Shown here piece after piece: positions 5,508-10,163 of a DNA stretch of 10,163 nucleotides. Every line of letters starts with the position of its first letter. Position 1 is the stretch's first letter. The notes below the pieces were generated by a model. The model did no database searches and had not been told where the DNA came from. It was given only the letters and a program-made list of their open reading frames with translations. Source of the DNA: Candidatus Falkowbacteria bacterium CG10_big_fil_rev_8_21_14_0_10_44_15 (GTDB taxonomy: Bacteria; Patescibacteriota; Patescibacteriia; Patescibacteriales; XYC2-FULL-47-12); assembly GCA_002773575.1 (NCBI GenBank), contig PFAT01000054.1:1-10163 (forward strand). Direction: 5' to 3'. The translations under genes were made by a program, and so were the position numbers.

Positions 5508-5693
5508 ATGGCAACACAAGCGCAGATAGCCAAATCAAAAAAGCATCCAAAATACACAACCAGAATAGTGCGGCGTTGTTGGCGTTGTGGCCGCAAACAC
5601 GGTTTTATGCGCGATTTTAATCTGTGCCGCATTTGTTTTCGGGAGCTGGCTAATAACGCCGAAATACCGGGCATTACTAAATCATCATGGTAA
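5508..5693 (+). CDS. rpsZ: 30S ribosomal protein S14 type Z (uS14, zinc-binding)
   Basis: S14 assembles late into the 30S head near S3, S10 and S19. The 61-residue length and the four cysteines Cys24, Cys27, Cys40 and Cys43 (CWRC, 12 residues, CRIC) identify the short zinc-binding form rather than the 100-residue zinc-free type. The ending RELANNAEIPGITKSSW is characteristic. The ATG at 5508 follows ACTGCC, with C at -1, one of the two exceptions to the T rule in this cluster. The symbol rpsN is also used for this gene in many annotations. Confidence 0.97.
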   Translation: MATQAQIAKSKKHPKYTTRIVRRCWRCGRKHGFMRDFNLCRICFRELANNAEIPGITKSSW

Positions 5694-5704
5694 ATTATTA
5701 AACT

Positions 5705-6106
5705 ATGACCGATCCAATAGCCGACATGTTAACACGCATCCGGAACGCTCAAGCAGTCAAAAAGACTGAAGTGGTTTTGCCGTTCAGCAAATTTAAGCAT
5801 AATTTGGCGCAGCTCTTGGTCCAGGAGGGCTGGCTGGCCGGCGCGGAAAAAAATGAACGAGGCCAACAGCGTTCCTTTGACCAGTTGTGTTTAAAATTAA
5901 AATATAATAAATCCGGCAAGTCAGTGATAATGAACATTAAGCGCGTCAGTAAGCCCGGCCGGAGAGTGTACGCGGCGTATCAGCAGATGCCGTATGTGTT
6001 GAACGGTTTGGGAATAGCCGTCATTTCTACTTCGCAGGGCTTGATGACGAACAAACAAGCGCGGCGCGCCAAAATTGGCGGAGAAGTTATTTGTGAAATA
6101 TACTAA
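5705..6106 (+). CDS. rpsH: 30S ribosomal protein S8 (uS8)
   Basis: S8 binds helix 21 of 16S rRNA, organises the 30S central domain and in enterobacteria represses spc operon translation. The sequence begins MTDPIADMLTRIRNAQAVKK and ends with the signature RRVYAAYQQMPYVLNGLGIAVISTSQGLMTNKQARRAKIGGEVICEIY. The length is 133 residues, as expected. It starts 11 bp after rpsZ in an A/T-only spacer. Whether autogenous repression exists here cannot be judged, because no S8-site-like structure was identified near rplE. Confidence 0.97.
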   Translation: MTDPIADMLTRIRNAQAVKKTEVVLPFSKFKHNLAQLLVQEGWLAGAEKNERGQQRSFDQLCLKLKYNKSGKSVIMNIKRVSKPGRRVYAAYQQMPYVLNGLGIAVISTSQGLMTNKQARRAKIGGEVICEIY

Positions 6107-6111
6107 AATTT

Positions 6112-6675
6112 ATGTCTAGGGTAGGAAAATTACCAATTATCATCCCCACCGGCACTGAAGTTAAACTGCAAGCCGATTTTATTATAGTCAAAGGGCCAAA
6201 AGGAGAGCTGAAACAAAACATTAATCCTTTGGTCAAAGTGGACATTGCGGATGATGAAGGAGGCAAGCAAGTAATAAAAGTAAATGTAAAAAACGCTTTG
6301 GATAAAAAAAATCGGTCTTTGTGGGGCCTTTACCGGATGCTGATCAATAATATGGTTGAGGGAGTAAACAGCGGTTTTTCCAAGCAATTAGAGGTAAACG
6401 GCGTTGGCTATCGGGTAGCGGCGGCCGGCAATAAATTGGTTCTCAACATTGGTTTTTCGCATCCGGTAGAATTTCCCCTGCCGTCCGGCATTGCCGTCAG
6501 TGTGGAGAAAAACATCATTACCGTCAGCGGCATTGATAAGCAATTAGTGGGGGAAACGGCGGCGCAAATCAGAAAGCTTAGGCAGCCAGAGCCGTATAAA
6601 GGCAAGGGCATAAAGTATGTCGAAGAAACATTGCGCCGCAAAGCGGGCAAAACCGCGGCTACCACCGTTAAATAA
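6112..6675 (+). CDS. rplF: 50S ribosomal protein L6 (uL6)
   Basis: L6 is a two-domain protein near the sarcin-ricin loop and the factor-binding site. It begins MSRVGKLPIIIPTGTEV, with VKGPKGEL (27-34), NRSLWGLYRMLINNMVEGVNSGFSKQLEVNGVGYR (67-101) across the domain junction, and the C-terminal RNA-binding motif RQPEPYKGKGIKYVEE (157-172). The length is 187 residues, a little above the usual 177-180, with a short Lys/Ala/Thr tail after LRRKAGK. The gene starts 5 bp after rpsH and ends 4 bp before rplR. Confidence 0.97.
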   Translation: MSRVGKLPIIIPTGTEVKLQADFIIVKGPKGELKQNINPLVKVDIADDEGGKQVIKVNVKNALDKKNRSLWGLYRMLINNMVEGVNSGFSKQLEVNGVGYRVAAAGNKLVLNIGFSHPVEFPLPSGIAVSVEKNIITVSGIDKQLVGETAAQIRKLRQPEPYKGKGIKYVEETLRRKAGKTAATTVK

Positions 6676-6679
6676 TAAT

Positions 6680-7036
6680 ATGCAGCAAGAATTAACCAGA
6701 GTAAAAAATAATAAATTACAGCGGCAAAGGCGGGTCCGGGCGAAAATTTTCGGTACCGGCGAGCGTCCGCGTTTAAACGTTTTTAGGAGCAATCGCGGAC
6801 TTTATCTGCAGCTCATCAATGATGAGTCGGGCAGGACGATTGTTAGCGTCAGCGGCAAAGAGATTAAAGAACCGGGCGCTAAAACCAGCGTCAGCGCGGC
6901 GGCGGGTAAGCTATTAGCGCAGAAAGCTTTAGCTAAAGGAATAAATTGCGCCGTATTTGACCGCCGGGGCAATAAATACCACGGCCGAATAAAAGCGGTG
7001 GCCGAGGCCGCGCGCGCAGCCGGGCTGAAAATATAA
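6680..7036 (+). CDS. rplR: 50S ribosomal protein L18 (uL18)
   Basis: L18 binds 5S rRNA and with L5 anchors it to the 50S central protuberance. The basic N-terminus (RVKNNKLQRQRRVRAKI) leads into ERPRLNVFRSNRGLYLQLINDESGRTIVSVSG, and the C-terminus has AVFDRRGNKYHGRIKAVAEAARAAGLKI, a strong family signature. The length is 118 residues. The frame extends upstream into the end of rplF, but ATG 6680 gives the right N-terminus and lies 4 bp after the rplF stop. The upstream spacer is AATAATAAT-like. Confidence 0.97.
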   Translation: MQQELTRVKNNKLQRQRRVRAKIFGTGERPRLNVFRSNRGLYLQLINDESGRTIVSVSGKEIKEPGAKTSVSAAAGKLLAQKALAKGINCAVFDRRGNKYHGRIKAVAEAARAAGLKI

Positions 7037-7051
7037 TTTAACCATTTTATT

Positions 7052-7756
7052 ATGTCTGAAGAAAATAAATTAATTAACAACGAGGAAGAAAAGCCGGCCG
7101 AGCCGGCGGGAGCTGGCGCGGAGATTGAAATTGAAGAGGAAGAAGTAAAAAACGCTCCCGTTGCCCAGTTAAAAAGCAAGGGGCGGAGGGGTTTTGGCAG
7201 AGCCGGCGGCAGAAAAAGAGGCCGGGACGACAGAAGAGAGGCGAATAAAGACGAATACGAACAGAAAATTATTGACATTGCCCGCGTTACGCGCGTTATG
7301 GCCGGCGGCAAGCGCATGCGTTTTCGCGCCTGTTTGGCTTTGGGCAATCGCGCCGGCAAAGTAGGCATTGGTTTGGCGAAAGCGGCGGACGTCACTAACG
7401 CCATTGCCAAAGCCGCTGAACAAGCCAAAAAGAACATGATCAACATTCAGTTGGTAAACGGCACCATTGTCCATGAGATCCGACATAAATTCGGCGCGGC
7501 CAAAATTATGCTGAAGCCGTCCCGGCAAGGGGCGGGAATAATCGCTGGCGGAGCGGTGCGCATCGTTTTAGAACTAGCGGGAGTAAAAAATATCGTCAGT
7601 AAAATCTTTGGCACTAATAACTCGGTTAACAACGTGCAGTGCGTTATGGAAGCTTTGAAGAGTTTAAAGCACATTGCGGCCCAGGAAGAACCGTCGGGCC
7701 AAAAGCCCGCCGCGGCCAATAGCCAAGGGGCGACTGACAAGACTGAAGCAAAATAA
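7052..7756 (+). CDS. rpsE: 30S ribosomal protein S5 (uS5), with acidic then basic N-terminal extension
   Basis: S5 lines the mRNA entry pore with S3 and S4 and affects decoding fidelity. The core runs from about residue 69: YEQKIIDIARVTRVMAGGKRMRFRA (double-stranded RNA-binding-like domain), GNRAGKVGIGLAKAADV, then the second domain with LKPSRQGAGIIAGGAVRIVLELAGVKNIVSKIFGTNN. The total is 234 residues against about 165 in the usual protein. The N-terminal 67 residues are acidic (to about 32) and then Arg/Gly-rich (RRGFGRAGGRKRGRDDRR), and a hydrophilic tail of about 27 residues ends the protein. rplO follows after 18 bp, so no rpmD is present. Confidence 0.97.
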   Translation: MSEENKLINNEEEKPAEPAGAGAEIEIEEEEVKNAPVAQLKSKGRRGFGRAGGRKRGRDDRREANKDEYEQKIIDIARVTRVMAGGKRMRFRACLALGNRAGKVGIGLAKAADVTNAIAKAAEQAKKNMINIQLVNGTIVHEIRHKFGAAKIMLKPSRQGAGIIAGGAVRIVLELAGVKNIVSKIFGTNNSVNNVQCVMEALKSLKHIAAQEEPSGQKPAAANSQGATDKTEAK

Positions 7757-7774
7757 ATTAATTAAGCAAGACTT

Positions 7775-8218
7775 ATGTTTTTATTGCATACAATTAAGCC
7801 AGCCAAAGGCGCGACCAAGAAACGCAAACGGGTGGGCAGAGGCGATGCTTCCGGACACGGCACTTACAGCGGCCGAGGCCAAAAAGGGCAAAAGTCCCGC
7901 AGCGGCGGCCGCAAGGGATTAAAACGCAAAGGCATGAAGCAGATTTTATTAAAAACCCCGAAATTGCGCGGTTTTCACAGTTTATATCCTAAAGCCCGGG
8001 TAGTGAACGTTAACGAACTTAGCCGCCATTTTAGCAAGGGCGCTCAAATTACGCCCCGGAGTTTGCTTAAAGCCGGGTTAATTGATACCATAAAAATGCC
8101 AGTTAAAATTTTAGGCAAGGGAGAGTTGAGCGTTGAGAATTTAGAATTCAGGGACCTAAAGTTAAGCAAAAGCGTTGCCGAACAGATTAAGAAGATGGGC
8201 GGTAAAATTATAAAATAA
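7775..8218 (+). CDS. rplO: 50S ribosomal protein L15 (uL15)
   Basis: L15 is a late-assembly protein that threads a basic N-terminal arm into 23S rRNA. The arm is clear: HTIKPAKGATKKRKRVGRGDASGHGTYSGRGQKGQKSRSGG (about 5-45), rich in Gly, Lys and Arg. The globular part contains GFHSLYPKARVVNVNEL and ends VAEQIKKMGGKIIK. The length of 147 residues is typical. ATG 7775 is used because MFLLHTIKPAKG aligns with the normal family N-terminus. No Shine-Dalgarno site is visible (AAGCAAGACTTATG). secY follows after 4 bp. Confidence 0.97.
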   Translation: MFLLHTIKPAKGATKKRKRVGRGDASGHGTYSGRGQKGQKSRSGGRKGLKRKGMKQILLKTPKLRGFHSLYPKARVVNVNELSRHFSKGAQITPRSLLKAGLIDTIKMPVKILGKGELSVENLEFRDLKLSKSVAEQIKKMGGKIIK

Positions 8219-8222
8219 CTTT

Positions 8223-9494
8223 ATGCTGGAGAAAATTTCCCAAATTTGGAAAGCGAAAGATTTGCGGCAAAGCGTTTTGTTCGTGTTGGCGATGCTCGCG
8301 ATTTTTCGCCTGGCGGCTCATATTCCGATTCCCGGAGTTGACGTAATCGCCTTAAAGCAATTTTTTGCCTCTAACCAAATATTAGGGCTGATTAATTTAT
8401 TTTCCGGCGGCGGCATGGAAAATTTTTCTATCGTGATGATGGGCGTCGCCCCTTACATTACCGCCTCCATTATTTTCCAGCTTTTAGCGATGATTATCCC
8501 CGCTCTGGAGGAGCTGCAGAAGGAAGAGGCCGGTCGGCAAAAAATTAACATGTGGACCCGCTATTTGACGGTGCCGATGTCAATATTGCAGGCCTACGGC
8601 ATGATTACGCTCTTAAACCGCTCTACCTTAGGCATTATCTCCAACTTAGGCGGCTGGACGCTAATCTCCACTGTTTTAACCATCACCGCCGGCACTATTT
8701 TTTTAATGTGGCTCGGGGAACTGATTTCGGAAAAACACATTGGCAACGGCATTTCTTTACTGATTTTTGCCGGCATTATCGCCGGCTTGCCCGGAGCCAT
8801 GCAGCAGATCGCCGTTACCTTTGACGCCTCCCAACTTTTTACCTTAATCGGCTTTATCGCGGTAGCGGTGATTACGGTCGTGGGCGTGGTGATTATCAAC
8901 GAAGGGCAAAGAAACGTGCCGGTAGTTTACGCTAAACAAATCCGCGGCAACCGGATGTACGGCGGCACTCAAACGCATTTGCCGCTGCGGGTAAACATGG
9001 CGGGCGTGATGCCGATAATTTTCGCCATTTCCGTCATTTTATTTCCTTCCATGATCGCCCAATTTTTTATCCACGCGCGCACGAGTTTTATAGCCCAAGC
9101 GGCCGAATGGACCTTGCAAGCGTTTAACAACCAGCTTGTCTACGGCATTTTATATTTTATTTTAGTTTTCGGCTTTACTTATTTTTATACGGAAGTTATT
9201 TTTCATCCCACTCAAATCGCGGAAAACCTGCAGAAACAAGGCGCGTTTATTCCCGGCATTCGCCCGGGCAAGCACACCGAAGATTACATCGGCAAAACCA
9301 CTTACAAAATTATTTTCGTCGGCGCTTTATTTCTGGCGCTGATCGCCATTTTGCCCCTTATCTTGCGCTACTTTACCGGCATTCAGTCGCTCGCTATCGG
9401 CGGCACGAGCATTTTAATCGTGGTCGCGGTCATTATTGAAACCGTAAAGCAAATTGAGGCGCAGTTGACCATGCGCGAATACGAAGGATACTAG
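8223..9494 (+). CDS. secY: Preprotein translocase channel subunit SecY
   Basis: SecY is the inner-membrane channel through which the SecA motor or the ribosome moves proteins. The 423 residues hold ten predicted transmembrane helices: the first near 17-35 (ending before the periplasmic plug HIPIPGVD), the second near 66-92 (VAPYITASIIFQLLAMIIP), and the last near 392-406. Cytoplasmic loop C4 contains GQRNVPVVYAKQIRGNRMYGGTQTHLPLRVN (about 228-257). Loop C5 contains GAFIPGIRPGKHTEDYI, with Arg347 at the position of the functionally important Arg357 of E. coli. The end IEAQLTMREYEGY is typical. It is the last gene of the cluster; adk, map, infA and rpmJ, common next neighbours, do not follow. 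Confidence 0.98.
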   Translation: MLEKISQIWKAKDLRQSVLFVLAMLAIFRLAAHIPIPGVDVIALKQFFASNQILGLINLFSGGGMENFSIVMMGVAPYITASIIFQLLAMIIPALEELQKEEAGRQKINMWTRYLTVPMSILQAYGMITLLNRSTLGIISNLGGWTLISTVLTITAGTIFLMWLGELISEKHIGNGISLLIFAGIIAGLPGAMQQIAVTFDASQLFTLIGFIAVAVITVVGVVIINEGQRNVPVVYAKQIRGNRMYGGTQTHLPLRVNMAGVMPIIFAISVILFPSMIAQFFIHARTSFIAQAAEWTLQAFNNQLVYGILYFILVFGFTYFYTEVIFHPTQIAENLQKQGAFIPGIRPGKHTEDYIGKTTYKIIFVGALFLALIAILPLILRYFTGIQSLAIGGTSILIVVAVIIETVKQIEAQLTMREYEGY

Positions 9495-9495
9495 A

Positions 9496-9530
9496 CAATT
9501 AACAATTATCAATTACGAGTTACGAGTTAA
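9496..9530. repeat. 7-nt-period repeats after secY (CAATTAN, TTACGAG)
   Basis: CAATTA occurs at 9496, 9503 and 9510, exactly 7 nt apart. The last copy merges into TTACGAG repeated at 9513-9520 and 9520-9527 with the same 7-nt period. The array lies between the secY stop and the terminator. It has the same period as the CAAGTAA array at the window start but a different unit. Confidence 0.7.
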
Positions 9531-9542
9531 ATAAACGTAAAA

Positions 9543-9571
9543 AAAGCAGGCGAGACAGGCCTGTTTTCGTT
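9543..9571 (+). terminator. Intrinsic terminator after secY
   Basis: CAGGC (9547-9551) pairs with GCCTG (9559-9563) around a 7-nt loop. The stem extends outward by one G-U pair and three A-T pairs (9543-9546 with 9564-9567) to nine pairs. The downstream side is TTTTCGTTT. The preceding A-run makes it potentially two-directional. It closes the ribosomal-protein cluster before the separate promoter of the receiver gene. Confidence 0.75.
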
Positions 9572-9574
9572 TAG

Positions 9575-9603
9575 TTGACAGCAGTAAGATGTTATAGTAA
9601 TAT
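9575..9603 (+). promoter_or_regulatory. Predicted sigma70-type promoter of the receiver-domain gene
   Basis: A perfect TTGACA (9575-9580) is followed after 17 nt by TAATAT (9598-9603), which matches TATAAT at 4 of 6 positions. Transcription would begin near 9610, giving a leader of about 55 nt. An inverted repeat AACGA-AC-TCGTT (9606-9617) spans the expected start site and could be an operator. The promoter immediately follows the secY terminator, supporting an independent unit. Confidence 0.6.
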
Positions 9604-9665
9604 TAAACGAACTCGTTCTTTTTTGTTGAGAATTCAAAAAAATCTATAGAAAAGGGATTAAAAAA

Positions 9666-10043
9666 ATGGGAACAAAAGCCACGATTCTAGTCGTTGACGA
9701 TGAGCAAGTAATACGCGACCTTCTAAGAAGGTGTTTAGAGGGAAATGGCTATAATGTTTTGCTCGCCCCGAATGGCAGTGAAGGGTTGAGTATTTTTCAG
9801 GAAAAACGGGAGGAAATTAATTTAATCATTTTGGATATGTTAATGCCCGGCGGCAGGGGCGGGGATGAAGTTTTAGCGCAAATCAGAAAAACAAGCCAGG
9901 TCAAAGTTCTGATTTGTAGCGGCTTTTTTGCACCAGATAAGATGGAAATATTGCGAAAGTTAGGCATAGCCGGGATCATTAAAAAACCATGTCTTCCCAA
10001 GGAATTCATGAAAGAGGTGGAGGAAGCTCTCCAACAACCATAA
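9666..10043 (+). CDS. Stand-alone response regulator receiver protein (CheY-like)
   Basis: This 125-residue protein is a single receiver (REC) domain with no output domain. It would take a phosphoryl group from a histidine kinase or phosphotransfer protein and act through protein contacts. The acidic pocket is Asp11-Asp12, the phosphoacceptor is Asp57 (IILDMLMPG), the Thr/Ser position is Ser85 (LICSG), and the conserved lysine is Lys107 (KKP). The switch position, usually Tyr, Phe or His, is Ile104 (GIIKKP). The LMPGGRGGDEVL and SGF segments resemble receivers attached to hybrid histidine kinases. No kinase gene is in the window. Unlike the genes before it, it has an AAAGGGA Shine-Dalgarno-like sequence (9651-9657) and A at -1. 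The partner and target are unknown. Confidence 0.9.
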   Translation: MGTKATILVVDDEQVIRDLLRRCLEGNGYNVLLAPNGSEGLSIFQEKREEINLIILDMLMPGGRGGDEVLAQIRKTSQVKVLICSGFFAPDKMEILRKLGIAGIIKKPCLPKEFMKEVEEALQQP

Positions 10044-10066
10044 AGCATCCCAAAAAGTGTTTTTTC

Positions 10067-10111
10067 AGAGGCGTTCGGGTAGGCGTAATTACCTGGATGC
10101 CTTTTATTTTT
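10067..10111 (+). terminator. Intrinsic terminator after the receiver gene
   Basis: Bases 10067-10081 pair with 10090-10104 in an uninterrupted 15-pair stem that includes four G-U pairs, around an 8-nt loop (10082-10089). A T-rich tract TTTTATTTTT (10102-10111) begins at the base of the stem. The G-U pairs favour the + strand RNA, matching the direction of the receiver gene. GCATCC (10045-10050), just after its stop codon, can instead pair with GGATGC (10095-10100) in the 3' arm, giving a competing fold. Confidence 0.7.
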
Positions 10112-10163
10112 AATAAATCCAAACACCTTCACCGCAGGGTTTATCCTAACACCAAATCTTGGT
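10112..10163. other. Non-coding tail of the window with short dyads
   Basis: No gene is supported here. ATAAATCC (10113-10120) can pair with GGGTTTAT (10137-10144) with one G-U pair and a 16-nt loop. ACCAA (10151-10155) pairs with TTGGT (10159-10163) at the very edge of the window. These could belong to a structured leader or an intergenic repeat that continues beyond the window. A minus-strand reading frame is open from the edge through this segment into the antisense of the receiver gene, but it is probably not coding. Confidence 0.4.

Noticed and set aside
5587..5769. Plus-strand 60-codon frame overlapping rpsZ and rpsH
   Set aside because: It is an alternate frame inside rpsZ with no domain; both host genes are certain.
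6802..7446. Long minus-strand reading frame (214 codons) opposite rplR and rpsE
   Set aside because: It is antisense to two certain ribosomal proteins. The hydrophobic, Ser/Ala/Pro-rich translation is what the antisense of Lys/Glu-rich coding sequence gives.
8552..8824. Plus-strand 90-codon frame inside secY
   Set aside because: It is an off-frame shadow rich in His/Arg; the secY frame is unambiguous.
9626..9650. Second promoter TTGAGA/TATAGA before the receiver gene
   Set aside because: The spacer is only 13 nt, too short for sigma70.
9797..10163. Minus-strand reading frame open from the window edge through the terminator and antisense to the receiver gene
   Set aside because: It lies opposite a clear receiver domain for most of its length, crosses a strong + strand terminator structure and shows no family I recognise. 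The part 10044-10163 could still be checked for genome-wide repeats.

Overview
This window is the main ribosomal-protein block (S10 operon from rplW onward, then the spc operon) of a bacterium, all on the + strand, followed by a small separate unit coding for a stand-alone response regulator. The order is rplW-rplB-rpsS-rplV-rpsC-rplP-rpmC-rpsQ-rplN-rplX-rplE-rpsZ(rpsN type Z)-rpsH-rplF-rplR-rpsE-rplO-secY. No rpmD (uL30) lies between rpsE and rplO, where only 18 bp separate the genes. That absence, the near-lack of Shine-Dalgarno sequences, and the charged or Ala-rich tails on several ribosomal proteins point to Patescibacteria (Candidate Phyla Radiation), probably a Parcubacteria-type lineage. 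The lineage call is inference, because no rRNA or marker phylogeny could be run.

Layout. Bases 1-34 are a tandem heptamer leader. Bases 35-1317 hold rplW and rplB. A 124-bp gap (1318-1441) carries an octamer-like A-rich stretch, a good sigma70-type promoter and a start-proximal cassette in front of rpsS. Bases 1442-3113 hold rpsS, rplV and rpsC. An unusual 210-bp gap (3114-3323) contains a GC-rich palindromic element and two copies of the same cassette before rplP. Bases 3324-4179 hold rplP, rpmC and rpsQ. A 64-bp gap (4180-4243) carries another cassette copy before rplN. Bases 4244-9494 are a tight run from rplN to secY, with spacings of 2-18 bp. A hairpin terminator closes the cluster at about 9543-9571. 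A separate promoter, the receiver-domain gene (9666-10043) and a long hairpin terminator (10067-10111) follow. Bases 10112-10163 hold no gene that can be supported.

How it works together. The 17 ribosomal proteins supply parts of both subunits: the exit-tunnel rim (L22, L23, L24, L29), the peptidyl-transferase surroundings (L2, L16), the 5S RNA-protein complex (L5, L18), and the 30S head and decoding region (S3, S5, S8, S14, S17, S19). SecY is the membrane channel that accepts nascent chains. The three longer gaps, rpsB-like in none of their content but each ending in a related sequence at a start codon, suggest that the operon is subdivided by duplicated promoter/leader modules. This is the most unusual feature of the window. 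The receiver protein is a separate transcription unit with no visible functional link to the ribosomal genes.
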